Below are positions 1-9,185 of a DNA stretch of 12,500 nucleotides, piece after piece. The notes beneath the pieces are model-generated. The model saw nothing but the letters and a program-made list of their open reading frames with translations. It was not told the DNA's origin and did no database searches. A program made the position numbers and the translations under genes. This stretch comes from Botryococcus braunii (taxonomy: Eukaryota > Chlorophyta > Trebouxiophyceae). Each line of letters starts with the position of its first letter. The first letter of the stretch is position 1. The DNA is taken from the NCBI GenBank assembly GCA_002005505.1, contig KV908385.1:117501-130000 (forward strand), read 5' to 3'.

Positions 1-694
<694 letters not shown>

Positions 695-3600
695 ATGGGG
701 GGGTTAGTTGATGCTGCCTGGGAGGCAGTGACCAATGTGGTCAGCGAGGACGAGGACGAGTACGCCCAGCTCACTCGGCGTTTTGAAGCCATCGGCGCCA
801 CAACTCCGGAGCCTTCTGGTGAGAAGCCCTCCGCCATTTTCATGCCACACAGAATTCCGCTGACTGCGCTGAGCCACTTCCAATGTTTTTCGGCTGCTGA
901 ACTATTTTTACGGGGGTTATGCGGGGGTTCTGCTGAAGTACTGGATACGCCTGTCTCAATTTCGTCGGAAAAAGGGTGATGAGCGAGTCCGCTGGCCCAA
1001 CAACTATGCCCCCTCTTGGCCTCTCCTGGTTGAATTGACTTGGCGCCCGGGCAGGGTAAAGGGCACGCGCCAAAATGGCAAACCCATTGAGGCTGGGCAA
1101 TAACCGGGGCGCACTTTATGTTTGAACACGTACACAGAGTAATGCAGGGTGCCTCACACGGGGGGTCAACAGGTGACTGGGGCCTGGCTGGGGTGCTCTC
1201 ACGCACTGTTGAGAGGCTGCGAACAAGCTGGATTGGGTCGACTCCTTCACACGATCGCTCCCGAAGGCTCTCGGTCGAGAACATGCTCAATGCCGTGGTG
1301 AGACACGCTTTCTGTATGTGTCTCGACGCTCCCAAAACCTGCCCGATCCGTTGGCAGAATCCGCACTTTCAATGTGTCTTCTGTTTGTTGAACCAGCTCA
1401 ATCGAGTGGTGATTGCACACTTGCCGTGCGTGACTTGGCCCTGGAACCTGCTCATTCCAGTGGTAAAACGCACACATATTTCAAGTAACTTGGTCCTGGT
1501 ACCTGCTTGATCCGCACGGGTAATCCCATAGAAGCCTCTCCTGCAAATGACAGTACCGTGAGCGATTGGTGGTTGGCTGCTTTTTGGCCTTTCCTCGTGC
1601 CGAAGCATCGAAAAACCGTCTACTGTTCTGTATTTGCGAAAATGTCGTTGAGCTTTTCCGGTGGCTTTGTCGTGCGTGCTGGCCAGGACTTTGCCACAGC
1701 GGACACGATTGACAGCATCTTGCTCTGGAACGACCCCTGGCTGTCGACAAAGGTCTGCGCCGGAGGCTTTTATGCATTGTACTGCCTCCGGCAGCTGTTG
1801 CATGGTACGGGCTTCACATGCTGTGTCATCACACGGTATCGGTTTTTGCACATTGGACTGCTTCAGGCAACTGTTGCACGGTATTGGGTTTTCCACATTG
1901 TACTGCTTCCTGCAACTGTCACATGGTCCACCCAGCGCAGATCACTCCCTAAGCAGTACAAGGGGGCCGTTTTGCAGGGGATTGTTTTGAGATGAGGGGA
2001 AAGGAAGGGGGTTCCTCACAGGGCGTGGATGTTGAATTCGAGCATAAAAGAAAATCCAATTATAAAAATCAATAATCCCTGAACATGTCCAGGGTCATAA
2101 GGGCGCCCAGGCTCAGCCTCAGACCACATCTTGACATTGTGTGGGCATTGTGAGGATCACGGCATATCAGGCAAGCACGGGTCCTGGTGCTGAAGCCTCT
2201 CGACAAATAAAGAGTGTTTACTTCAGTCCCACATGAAGTTCAACCTTCCCCTGTTTTCCGTTTCTTCTCTTTTTGTCTTCTTCTTTTTCTTTTGTTCTAG
2301 TTTTGCCTTTTTTTTTTGGGGGGGGGGGGGGGTTTCCCGGTGACGGACTGAACGGTCTCTTTCAAAAACTGGCTGATACCCCCATCTTTTCATTGGGCCA
2401 ACCAGCATGCAGCTCTCACTTTGATGTAATCTTTTGCACAGGCGTATTTTTCCTCCAGCCAACAACCGTGATGGCGGGGGTGCCCTTCTCCGTGCTGCTG
2501 TACCATCTGTGCTTGAGGGTGCTGGCTGCCAACATTCACATACTGCCGGATGGGTACCAGGCGTGGGCATGCAAGTGGTTGCCGGGCTTGTCGGTAACGC
2601 TGCTCCCGGACAAGGAAGCCTTTGAGAAAGCCTGCAAGCGATTAGTCATCCAGATACTGACGACAGCGACCCGGATAGTTGCCCCGTGGATTGGAGCTAC
2701 TGCGGCATGCTTTGCCCGGCACCTAAGAGGTATCCAAACTCTCCGCCTCTCCCTGTTGCGGCATTCACTGTCTTCAACATTAATGTAATACAATATTACA
2801 ATAATATGATAATTTAATTAATAGCATACCTATAAGAAATAATAACTAGTAGTATGATATGTATTAAATTAAGATAAATATACTTTGTAATAAAAACTAT
2901 AACAACTAGGCGGGCTTTTCCAGACCTCCCTGTACCGTTGTTTGTTAAAGTAGTTGTGAGGATAAATTGCCTGTCTTCATTTCCTGAAGCACTGTCTGGG
3001 AGACCGGTTCAGTTTTGGGTCCCTCGGTTGTGTATGGTGGCACATATTATGGGGCCCCCCACCCCGCACTCCTCCTCCTGGAGCACTTAATAGATGAGGG
3101 ATTGGGCAATTTTCACTTTGGAGGTGGAACCGGCAATGCAGGCGACCCTGTTGGGGCAAGCGCGTGGCTGGCACTGACGCTTTGGGGCATCATGTGTTTT
3201 GGAGAACTTCGCTTCATCGACCAGTCCGCCATGCTGATCTTGCTGTGGGGAATGTTGTTCTCGCTCCCTCCCTTGTATGTCGCGTCCAAGAGAGCTCTCG
3301 ACGCCCTCATCGATGAATTGCTGCGATTCGTCATCTCTGTGGCAAATGGAGGTAGCCCCCTTTTTGCCCTTTCCATATCCTTTATTTTGTTTTTGAGCTT
3401 GCAAAGGGTGCTACGAAAGCTTGAGCGTTGTCAAGGTTGCATGAAGACCCTGTCTCGTCCCATGTTGGTTCAGTTATTGCCAACCTGTCTTTCTCCAACG
3501 CCAAACTTATCTCTGATTGAGGTGTCTCATCCCTGCAGGCGAGAGGAATACGCTGATACTCTCTGGCGGGACGTTCCTCACCATGGCCCTTCTGCTGGAG

Positions 3601-3711
3601 GGGTCATTCCTTTTACGATTCTCCCTCGCAGGGGTTTCGGGCATTGCAGTGCTGATTTGGAGGGCGTGCCAGGTCAGTTCAGGAGCAGACATCCTTGAAC
3701 ATGCTCAATAG
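695..3711 (+). CDS. Reticulon-family ER membrane-shaping protein, five exons, 299 aa
   Basis: Exons: 695-818, 1700-1804, 2442-2729, 3142-3351 and 3539-3711. They total 900 nt, giving 299 residues and a TAG stop. All four introns are phase 1 and each splits a G|xx codon; donors are GTGAGA, GTACGG, GTATCC and GTAGCC, and every acceptor ends in CAG. Reticulons bend and tubulate endoplasmic reticulum membrane through two wedge-like hydrophobic hairpins. The N-terminus is short and acidic (SEDEDEY at 18-24). The entry signature DSILLWNDPWLS lies at 46-57, the first long hairpin at about 59-106, an amphipathic loop at about 107-178 (including LPDKEAFEKACKRL) and the second hairpin at about 179-219, ending in LPPLYV, which matches the reticulon LP-x-x-Y pattern. 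An extra hydrophobic stretch at about 247-283 follows. An in-frame ATG at 602 is an alternative start. A possible donor CAG|GTCAGT at 3672 could replace the stop with further exons. The family call rests on hairpin layout and motifs read by eye. Confidence 0.82.
819..1699 (+). other. Reticulon intron 1 (881 bp)
   Basis: It runs from donor TCTG|GTGAGA to acceptor TTTGCCACAG|CG. Joining the two exons completes a GCG codon and gives the sequence TPEPS-ADTIDSILLW, which leads directly into the reticulon signature. Inside lies an imperfect ~25-bp duplication, with CTTGGCCCTGG near 1434 and CTTGGTCCTGG near 1489. A 251-codon open frame on the minus strand (580-1335) covers much of it but shows no family resemblance. 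Confidence 0.7.
1781..1931 (+). repeat. Three diverged copies of the exon 2 end and splice donor
   Basis: The last ~24 bases of reticulon exon 2 plus its donor (ACTGCCTCCGGC...TTGCATG|GTACGG at 1781-1810) recur at 1857-1886 (ACTGCTTCAGGC...TTGCACG|GTATTG) and at 1902-1931 (ACTGCTTCCTGC...CACATG|GTCCAC). A partial copy of the donor end (CACGGTATCGG) lies at 1832-1842. Each full copy carries a G|GT that could act as a donor. Copies two and three start exactly 45 bp apart. Confidence 0.75.
2206..2211 (+). promoter_or_regulatory. AATAAA hexamer in intron 2 (possible premature poly(A) signal)
   Basis: A perfect AATAAA followed by TG/T-rich sequence (GAGTGTTTACTTC) lies in the sense orientation of the reticulon gene. 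If used, it would end the transcript after exon 2 and leave only the N-terminus and the first half of hairpin one. A single hexamer is expected by chance in a window of this size. Confidence 0.25.
2308..2332 (+). repeat. T-run followed by G-run (about T10 G15)
   Basis: A homopurine/homopyrimidine switch inside reticulon intron 2. A similar, longer T-then-G block, read in the sense direction, lies in the protease intron at 10569-10638. Confidence 0.95.
2730..3141 (+). other. Reticulon intron 3 (412 bp) with AT-rich island
   Basis: It starts at AGAG|GTATCC and ends at GCAATGCAG|GC. The joined codon GGC gives ARHLRG-DPVGASAW, which bridges the reticulon loop into the second hairpin. Positions about 2780-2908 are almost entirely A and T, unlike everything around them. 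Confidence 0.75.
2780..2908. other. AT-rich island
   Basis: About 130 bp with very few G or C bases, containing repeated TAAT, ATTA and AATA words, sits within balanced-composition flanks. I see no open frame and no clear terminal repeats. An inserted non-autonomous element or an organelle-derived fragment is possible but not shown. Confidence 0.6.
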
Positions 3712-3776
3712 TTAGGTTTTGTGGTGAAGTTGGTTAGGTTTTGTCGTATGACTGGTTAGGGTTTGTCATACGTATA
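3711..3776 (+). repeat. 22-bp tandem repeat, three copies, directly after the reticulon stop
   Basis: GTTAGGTTTTGT begins at 3711 and 3733, and the variant GTTAGGGTTTGT begins at 3755, giving an exact 22-bp period. The first copy overlaps the last base of the TAG stop, so the array lies at the start of the presumed 3' untranslated region. The third copy contains TTAGGGTTT, a permutation of the plant-type telomere repeat, but three diverged units do not make a telomere. Confidence 0.85.
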
Positions 3777-3911
3777 CGTTCATGGCTGACCCGATTAACG
3801 ACCCAGCAATGGTCGCCCATAAGTATGACAGTGTGGCTGTCATTGCTGGTTTGCTTCTTATGTATACAAGCGCGTCTTGGGGTCTTGGGTAAGTTTGCTC
3901 GGAACGCAAGA

Positions 3912-3967
3912 GTCACATACGGGTGCAGACTATGGAAGGCAAGCGTCACAAATGGATGCAGACTATG
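3912..3967. repeat. 33-bp imperfect tandem duplication
   Basis: GTCACATACGGGTGCAGACT at 3912 recurs as GTCACAAATGGATGCAGACT at 3945. Three mismatches fall in the first 20 bases, and both copies continue with ATG. It is a local duplication of no evident function. Confidence 0.75.
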
Positions 3968-5164
3968 CCTGTCACGTGAGAAGCGTTGCAATGCCTTGTT
4001 CCCTGGTCATCAACGCCCGTGCAGTATGGACTCAAATTGGCAATCATTTCACAGTTCCAAGGGATGGTCTGTCCTTGCTTCCTTTGGGTTGGGTTGGGTG
4101 GGGCTTAGGGACGCCAGAGTGCAAGCCAGAACACGTGGGGTGGTGTGGCCATAAGTATGTCCTTCACTTAAGTCCCACCTTCCTGGTTGTGCAGCCAAGG
4201 TTGGACACTGGCAGACCTTGCAAGTGGGGGAGGATGGGGGAGGGTGTGCCAAGGGAGGGATGGTGGAGGAAAATGGAATAGCCACAGGCCCATACGAGCA
4301 ACCCTTTATCCCTCTGTCTGCATATTATCCATAATCCCAGCATCGAGCAACCTGTGGTATGACGAGAAATGAAGTTATTGTGATATCTGCACCGCCGCAC
4401 TGGAAGTGGCGCACAATTGGAAGATGCGTGAACATGAGAGATGTTGATGTCTTCCGAATTGTGGGCAAGTGGACGACCGTGAGCTGTTCAAGCTCAGCGT
4501 CACAATCTCCTTATCCCCGATGCTCGTTCCGAACGTAAAAAGCTTCGTGCTGGCCTGCGGTGACGATGGCAAGATGAAGCACTGCTTCCCGCGTAATCAC
4601 CCTTGTTTATGCACCCATGGGCTTGAAGACTGCAAAAGATCGGCACTCAGCAACAGCTGTTAAAGATCATCTTGATGAATGCTTGAGAACAACGGTTTTA
4701 ACGCAGTGATCCGGCATGCGAGCTGGTTAAAATACATGTTCCAAGATGATGGGTCTGCGGCGGCAATGCCCAAGTCGTTCTCGTTCAAGGAAAGTGATAC
4801 ATATGGAACACGTAAAGTCTGTGCCGTCAATGGCACTTTGCAAATTCAGTGTGACCGTCGGGAGAGGGCTGGAACCATGTAACCAGGCATGCCGTTTGAA
4901 GGGTAGTGTATGCAGAGCGAGAAGCGGGGAGGTAGCAGGAGCGATAGTGGGCGATGCAGCTTACGTGAAAATACAGACCTGTGGCCAGAAAGGTGATAAT
5001 CGATTTTGATACCTGACAAACACTGGCCAGTTGTATTTTTCTTTCCGTGTGCACATGCCTGAACTGTAGTATTGTGGTGAGGATTGCCGGGGGTGGTGTT
5101 TAGAGAGGAGGGGAGGCGGCTCCGGAGAGAGTGTGTGCCTGGGGAGAGCTACCGGGGACGACAC

Positions 5165-5165
5165 A

Positions 5166-5234
<69 letters not shown>
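5165..5234. repeat. Compound (CA)n(GA)n microsatellite
   Basis: A CA run to about 5195 passes directly into a GA run that ends near 5234 with one AAA interruption. It lies about 410 bp upstream of the start of the coiled-coil gene. Confidence 0.97.
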
Positions 5235-5646
5235 ATAACAAGAAGAAATGACAAGGATTAAAAAGCAAACAAGAAACCGAGACCCAATCATGAACCCAAC
5301 CAAGAAGATGCATTTGCATGTTTCATAGGAACAACCAACAAACACAAAACCCCACAGGCGGACAAGAATGAAACGGCTGCCCAGGCCTGGGAGCCCTTTG
5401 TTAGATGTGGTAAGGACGAGGTAGTAGGTACCTGTATCCCCAGCACAGCAAATCACTCCCCAGGTCGGTATGCACTGCAGTACGGCAACCCTGCATACTA
5501 TGCAGGCACTCATACCTCATACCATAACAGGACCCGGGAGAGTACCATCCATTTTTGGAATATGTACCATCCAGCTGAGAGTGCGGGAGGTGACATTGTA
5601 GTCGCAAAGGAGAGTGTGCCTGGGATATACTTCAAAGCATATTGTC

Positions 5647-6228
5647 ATGGATGATCTAAACAGCAACGCCATGTTGGCAGCCAGACCCCCAGAAGTTGTT
5701 GATCGTCAAGAGGAGTGTGGTGCGGTATTTTTCCTTCAACAGGAGAAGAAGGAACTCGAGACGGCTGTTCGCAAATTGGAAGAGTCAAACATCGACCTGA
5801 GAGAAGCCTTAAATGGAGAATGCAGCGATCCAGTGTACAAGGATGCTGTAGGGGTAAGTGCCTTTCTTCAGTGGTTTCCACTTCCATCACCTGCAACTCT
5901 TAAATGATGGCATCTTTTGCCGCAGGAAAACATTGTTACAATCGCTAAATACAAGGCGAGAATACAGTACTTGCAAAACCTGATCTCTACCGTTCTTACG
6001 GAAGGGAGCGAAGCTACACTCCATATTCCTCTGAGAGGCGGAGAAGAGGGAGACAGTCAGAGTTATCCTGAACAAGCTATGGAATTAGACGAAATTCATC
6101 ATCTTACGAATGACATTCATGGCTCTGGTCGTGTTGGGGACAACTCGGAGACCAGGGTCCTCGATCTTCAAGTCCCGCAGGAAACGACCCAGATTCGTGA
6201 AACGCCAGAGAGCGGGTTGTGGCTTTGA
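5647..6228 (+). CDS. Small coiled-coil protein, two exons, 169 aa, function unknown
   Basis: Exons 5647-5853 and 5926-6228 flank a 72-bp phase 0 intron with a near-perfect donor (GGG|GTAAGT) and acceptor (TTTTGCCGCAG|GAA). Residues about 27-56 (FFLQQEKKELETAVRKLEES...) form a heptad-rich charged helix, followed by a Glu/Asp/Pro turn. A second helix starts at the junction (DAVG-ENIVTIAKYKARIQYLQ, about 66-86). This two-helix arrangement reads as a conserved domain, but I cannot name the family. The C-terminal half (about 95-169) is acidic, Gln/Thr-rich and probably disordered. The ATG at 5647 is chosen because MDDLNSN reads as a natural N-terminus; an in-frame ATG at 5614 adds 11 residues. The sequence TTTTTCCTTCAACAG|GAG at 5728-5745 looks like another acceptor, so coding exon 1 could instead begin at 5743 after an unseen upstream exon. 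Confidence 0.62.
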
Positions 6229-6364
6229 GGTCAAAGCGACCAAGCTGCTTAGGCCTAAGATTATCGAAAAGTGTTGGACGATCATGCAAGGAGAATGCCA
6301 AGATTACGGGTTCTGGACACATGCAACAGCAACGGCATCAGGTTGCTCTCTTGAATTTCAGCAA

Positions 6365-6432
6365 GTGCGCAACCATTGCTAAGGCATGTGCACAACGTTG
6401 CTGGGGTGTGCGCGCAATTGTTGCTTAGGCAG
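6365..6432. repeat. Degenerate ~22-bp tandem repeat, three units
   Basis: Units begin GTGCGCAACC (6365), GTGCACAACG (6388) and GTGCGCGCAA (6408); each continues to a TTGCT core and, in units one and three, to AAGGCA or TAGGCA. A direct duplication of the 10-mer GGCAGGTGGA follows at 6428-6447. Confidence 0.6.
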
Positions 6433-6701
6433 GTGGAGGCAGGTGGATGGAACGCAATTGCTGCCCATGAAGCGACTTTCCTCATGTCTTGTATTCTATG
6501 TCCTGCTTTCTATGAAGTGCCGTGAAGGTGTTTCGGCTGTGCCAGGGTGTGGCAGACTTCCCTCCAGATATTAAGGCTCGTGGAGGTACCCGCATCAGAA
6601 AACAGCTAACAGTATATGTGACACTTCAATGTGTTGATTGCTTAGTGTTCTTGCAGTCTAACACACTCGTAGCATTTACATACCCTTATAAGGCATACAT
6701 T

Positions 6702-6801
6702 CAGGCTCATGAGGGCATGATGAGATGTGTGCAAACCTATGTCGATTAGCTAAGCCATCAAGTTAGACTTGTACACATCTCATGATGCCCTCATGAACCT
6801 G
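6702..6801. repeat. 30-bp inverted repeat with 40-nt spacer
   Basis: The left arm 6702-6731 begins CAGGCTCATGAGGGCATGAT. The reverse complement of the right arm 6772-6801 begins CAGGTTCATGAGGGCATCAT. The arms agree at 27 of 30 positions. In RNA this would form a long stem-loop. In DNA it could be the ends of a short foldback or MITE-like insertion, although no target-site duplication is obvious. Confidence 0.88.
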
Positions 6802-7135
6802 AAAGTGAACCGGACCTCGAGATGCCACAAGTTATGCGGCCAACACCAAAAGGAAGGAAAAACGAGCTCTGTCTCCTCCAGGAGCCCCTCTTGAGACGCC
6901 ATACGCTATGTACTGGGTCCACCCTCCCGGGAGGTGTGGGCCCACAACCTTGAGACTCTTTCATGCGTTAACTTGGCTGCGGGGCATGCCGGCTTCAGAG
7001 GCGTATGTCGGCTCGAACCTGTAAGCTATAGGCCGTAAGGCATTATACGTAATGGAAACAACGGGTTGTATCTGGTAACGTAAGTTGGGATTATGCTGAT
7101 CGGCCTGCCATTAAATGAACCGCTGTATGCATAGA

Positions 7136-7163
7136 GACCTAGCTAGGGGCTCCTAGCTAGGTC
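7136..7163. repeat. Perfect 12-bp hairpin with 4-nt loop
   Basis: GACCTAGCTAGG (7136-7147), loop GGCT, then CCTAGCTAGGTC (7152-7163). Each arm contains the internal palindrome CTAGCTAG. No T-run follows on either strand. Confidence 0.93.
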
Positions 7164-8054
7164 CCGGGAATTAGAGGACCGCTCAGGGTAACGTTCTCGT
7201 ATCAGGTAGACAGTAAGGGACTGACAGTGACAGACAAAGTCATGCATCACTTTCTTCATTCCCCCAATCCCCCCATAGCTGAACCACATCTGTCACAACG
7301 CTGGGAACAGTCCTCGAGGCAAGGGACCCATGGCCGTCCTTTAACATCAAAGGGTAGGTCATGAACCTAAAACGAAATCTAAAAAGATTATTAACATTGT
7401 TAACGTCAGCTGAGCAATGTAGGCTCTGCAGAGGGCAGATAAACTTGTACATGTGTCTTCTGAAGCCAGCGATATTAATGAATTCCTACTACGCATGCAT
7501 TACAGTAAATCAAGTATTACTATCAATGCTATATGTAGAAAATGAGTCATTACAAGTACTAGTGACGTATATACGTGTTACATACATAGTCGTTATATAG
7601 ACACATGCAAAAATACTTCCCAGTGTCATCTTCACAGATCGTAAATTAAATTCCCACGTCGACCTCCGGACGTCCGAACCAGGCCAGGTTTGGAAATGGT
7701 CTAGGGTCACTTTCCGTCCACACAACCAAGTGAACAGAACAGGAATAGAAAACTTCAGTAAGGACAAATAACTTGCAAGTCAATTGACTCGCTGTGTTCC
7801 TGCAGCTGCCCTCACTCGGTGTGTAACAGTCGAAACAGACTTTGTAGCACATGACGTGTATGCCGCAGTGGCATGACACATATAATGTGTCCACAGGTTT
7901 CTGCATTTCAGACCTCTAGAGGGAGAAATAAGAGTACTTGCACTGAAAATTCGCAAATGAACCATGCATGTAAAATCCTTGCATTTCTCTGGTGAAGAGG
8001 GGAAGGCCTGTTGGGGTAGCGCACTGCGCATGTGTGCATCTACTGACGTCACTG

Positions 8055-8142
8055 CACTGCATACATATGTATGCAGTGTACATGCATGTATGCAGTGTAC
8101 ATGCATGTATGCAGTGTACAGTACTGTGTACAGTACTGTACA
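8055..8142. repeat. Cluster of nested palindromes and 19-bp tandem repeats
   Basis: A perfect 24-bp palindrome at 8055-8078 is centred on CATATG. It overlaps two exact copies of a 19-bp unit, GTATGCAGTGTACATGCAT, at 8069-8087 and 8088-8106, with a partial third from 8107. The series ends in the palindromes ACAGTACTGT (8118-8127) and TGTACAGTACTGTACA (8127-8142). Nearly every base belongs to some self-complementary word. Confidence 0.92.
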
Positions 8143-9185
8143 TATTTTGCTAGCGAAGTATATACCGAAACAAATGTATAGACGTACTGAACATATGTTT
8201 ATGAAGCACTCTTACTGTATACCTGTGTACATTGTTTACGAGTCAATGCAGAGGGCATGGTTTCTAGACAAACCAACGCCTGTAGTCGTCATAGCCACAG
8301 GGCTGTACAGCGATATCGATATCACCTGAAGGACCCATCCCACTCCTCACCATAAACTGTGCGCGCCCTGATCAGATTCATGAACCCCTGTCTAACCGGC
8401 CGTATTTCCTAACAATACGTTAAGCTTACAAGTCTCTACATTATACTTCCAGAAAAACAAAAGACTATATAGCCAACCACCGATTCAGCATCAACCATGG
8501 CACGCATGGTAACTGGCCAGTTGCCCCCATGGGGGACAACCGATCAAACTGAAAATTTCAACATCATCTCGTTCGCGAAACTAAAATGCGTGCGCATGTA
8601 TGCACATAAATACTCTAATATCACCCCTCATACACCTCCTATCTTCGCAGCATCAGATTGGCTACAGCAAGACGCCTTGCCTTGCAGCTGCATCGCATAA
8701 GGTTTCCTAGGCAAGAAAATACCTTGCGATCTACGATTTTGTTCATCACTCTGGAAAATGCCAAGATGTTCAGTGCAAGCTAAAGTTCAGTGCAGCAACG
8801 AGCTCAGCAACGTCGCAGGTCAGCGAGACCATCCTACGCTTACTGCTGCTGCTCAATTTGTACAGGTCCCCCAGATGCCAGACAAAAATGAACTAGGGGA
8901 GGCAAAAACAAAACTTGCGCCCTGACAGTCTTATGTCTGCGATGGATCAAGCGCAACACTGACAATTGCTCAAAAATACTGCTCAACTGATCAACACAAA
9001 TTTGAATGTAAAAAATGCGAGAGTGGCAGACCAAAAGCAGACCCTCAACGAAGCTTCTTAGTGCATATTAATGCCTCGTCCATGGCCAAGTTCACGTGCT
9101 TGGCAAAAGCCACCAACAATAGTGGTAGAAACCCACGCATGAAATCAAGCATCTGGATTTCAGATATGGCTCGAGCCATGTCTGC

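Larger units (their letters stand above)
1805..2441 (+). other. Reticulon intron 2 (637 bp)
   Basis: It starts at the GTACGG donor and ends at CTTTTGCACAG|GC. It contains the donor-like repeats listed above, a short palindromic motif around 2078-2095 (CCCTGAACATGTCCAGGG), an AATAAA at 2206-2211, and a T-run followed by a G-run at 2308-2332 shortly before the acceptor. No separate gene is visible. Confidence 0.75.
3712..5646. other. Intergenic region without a supported gene
   Basis: Several open frames of 60-137 codons are present, but none shows a family motif, and none joins to a neighbour with matched splice phase. Recognisable content is the 22-bp repeat at its left end, a 33-bp imperfect duplication at 3912-3967 and the CA/GA microsatellite at 5165-5234. 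Reticulon 3' untranslated sequence and the promoter of the next gene should lie here. Confidence 0.5.
6229..9185. other. Long region without a supported gene
   Basis: No open frame here exceeds about 121 codons and none shows a family motif. The region separates two convergent genes, so both 3' untranslated regions should fall in it. It contains a degenerate ~22-bp repeat (6365-6432), a 30-bp inverted repeat (6702-6801), a perfect 12-bp hairpin (7136-7163) and the palindrome cluster at 8055-8142. I found no tRNA-like T-loop and no transposase remnant. Confidence 0.5.

Noticed and set aside
1507..1995. Single-exon reading of the reticulon start, with ATG at 1507 or 1642
   Set aside because: The frame does contain exon 2. 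However, upstream exon 695-818 ends in a good phase 1 donor that fits the CACAG acceptor at 1699, and intron readthrough after 1804 loses the family match.
4469..4663. 64-codon plus-strand frame beginning MDDRELF
   Set aside because: It reads plausibly for a short stretch, but I found no splice partner with matched phase and no family motif.
5100..5513. 137-codon minus-strand frame
   Set aside because: Much of it is Leu-Ser and Val-Cys repeat from the CA/GA microsatellite, and the rest has no recognisable motif.
6110..6382. 90-codon basic frame overlapping the end of the coiled-coil gene
   Set aside because: It overlaps exon 2 of that gene in another frame; the phase-matched two-exon model explains the region better.
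7136..7163. Rho-independent terminator
   Set aside because: There is a perfect stem but no following T-run on either strand, and the context is eukaryotic.
8069..8120. CRISPR-like repeat array
   Set aside because: The units are tandem with no spacers, few in number and in eukaryotic DNA.
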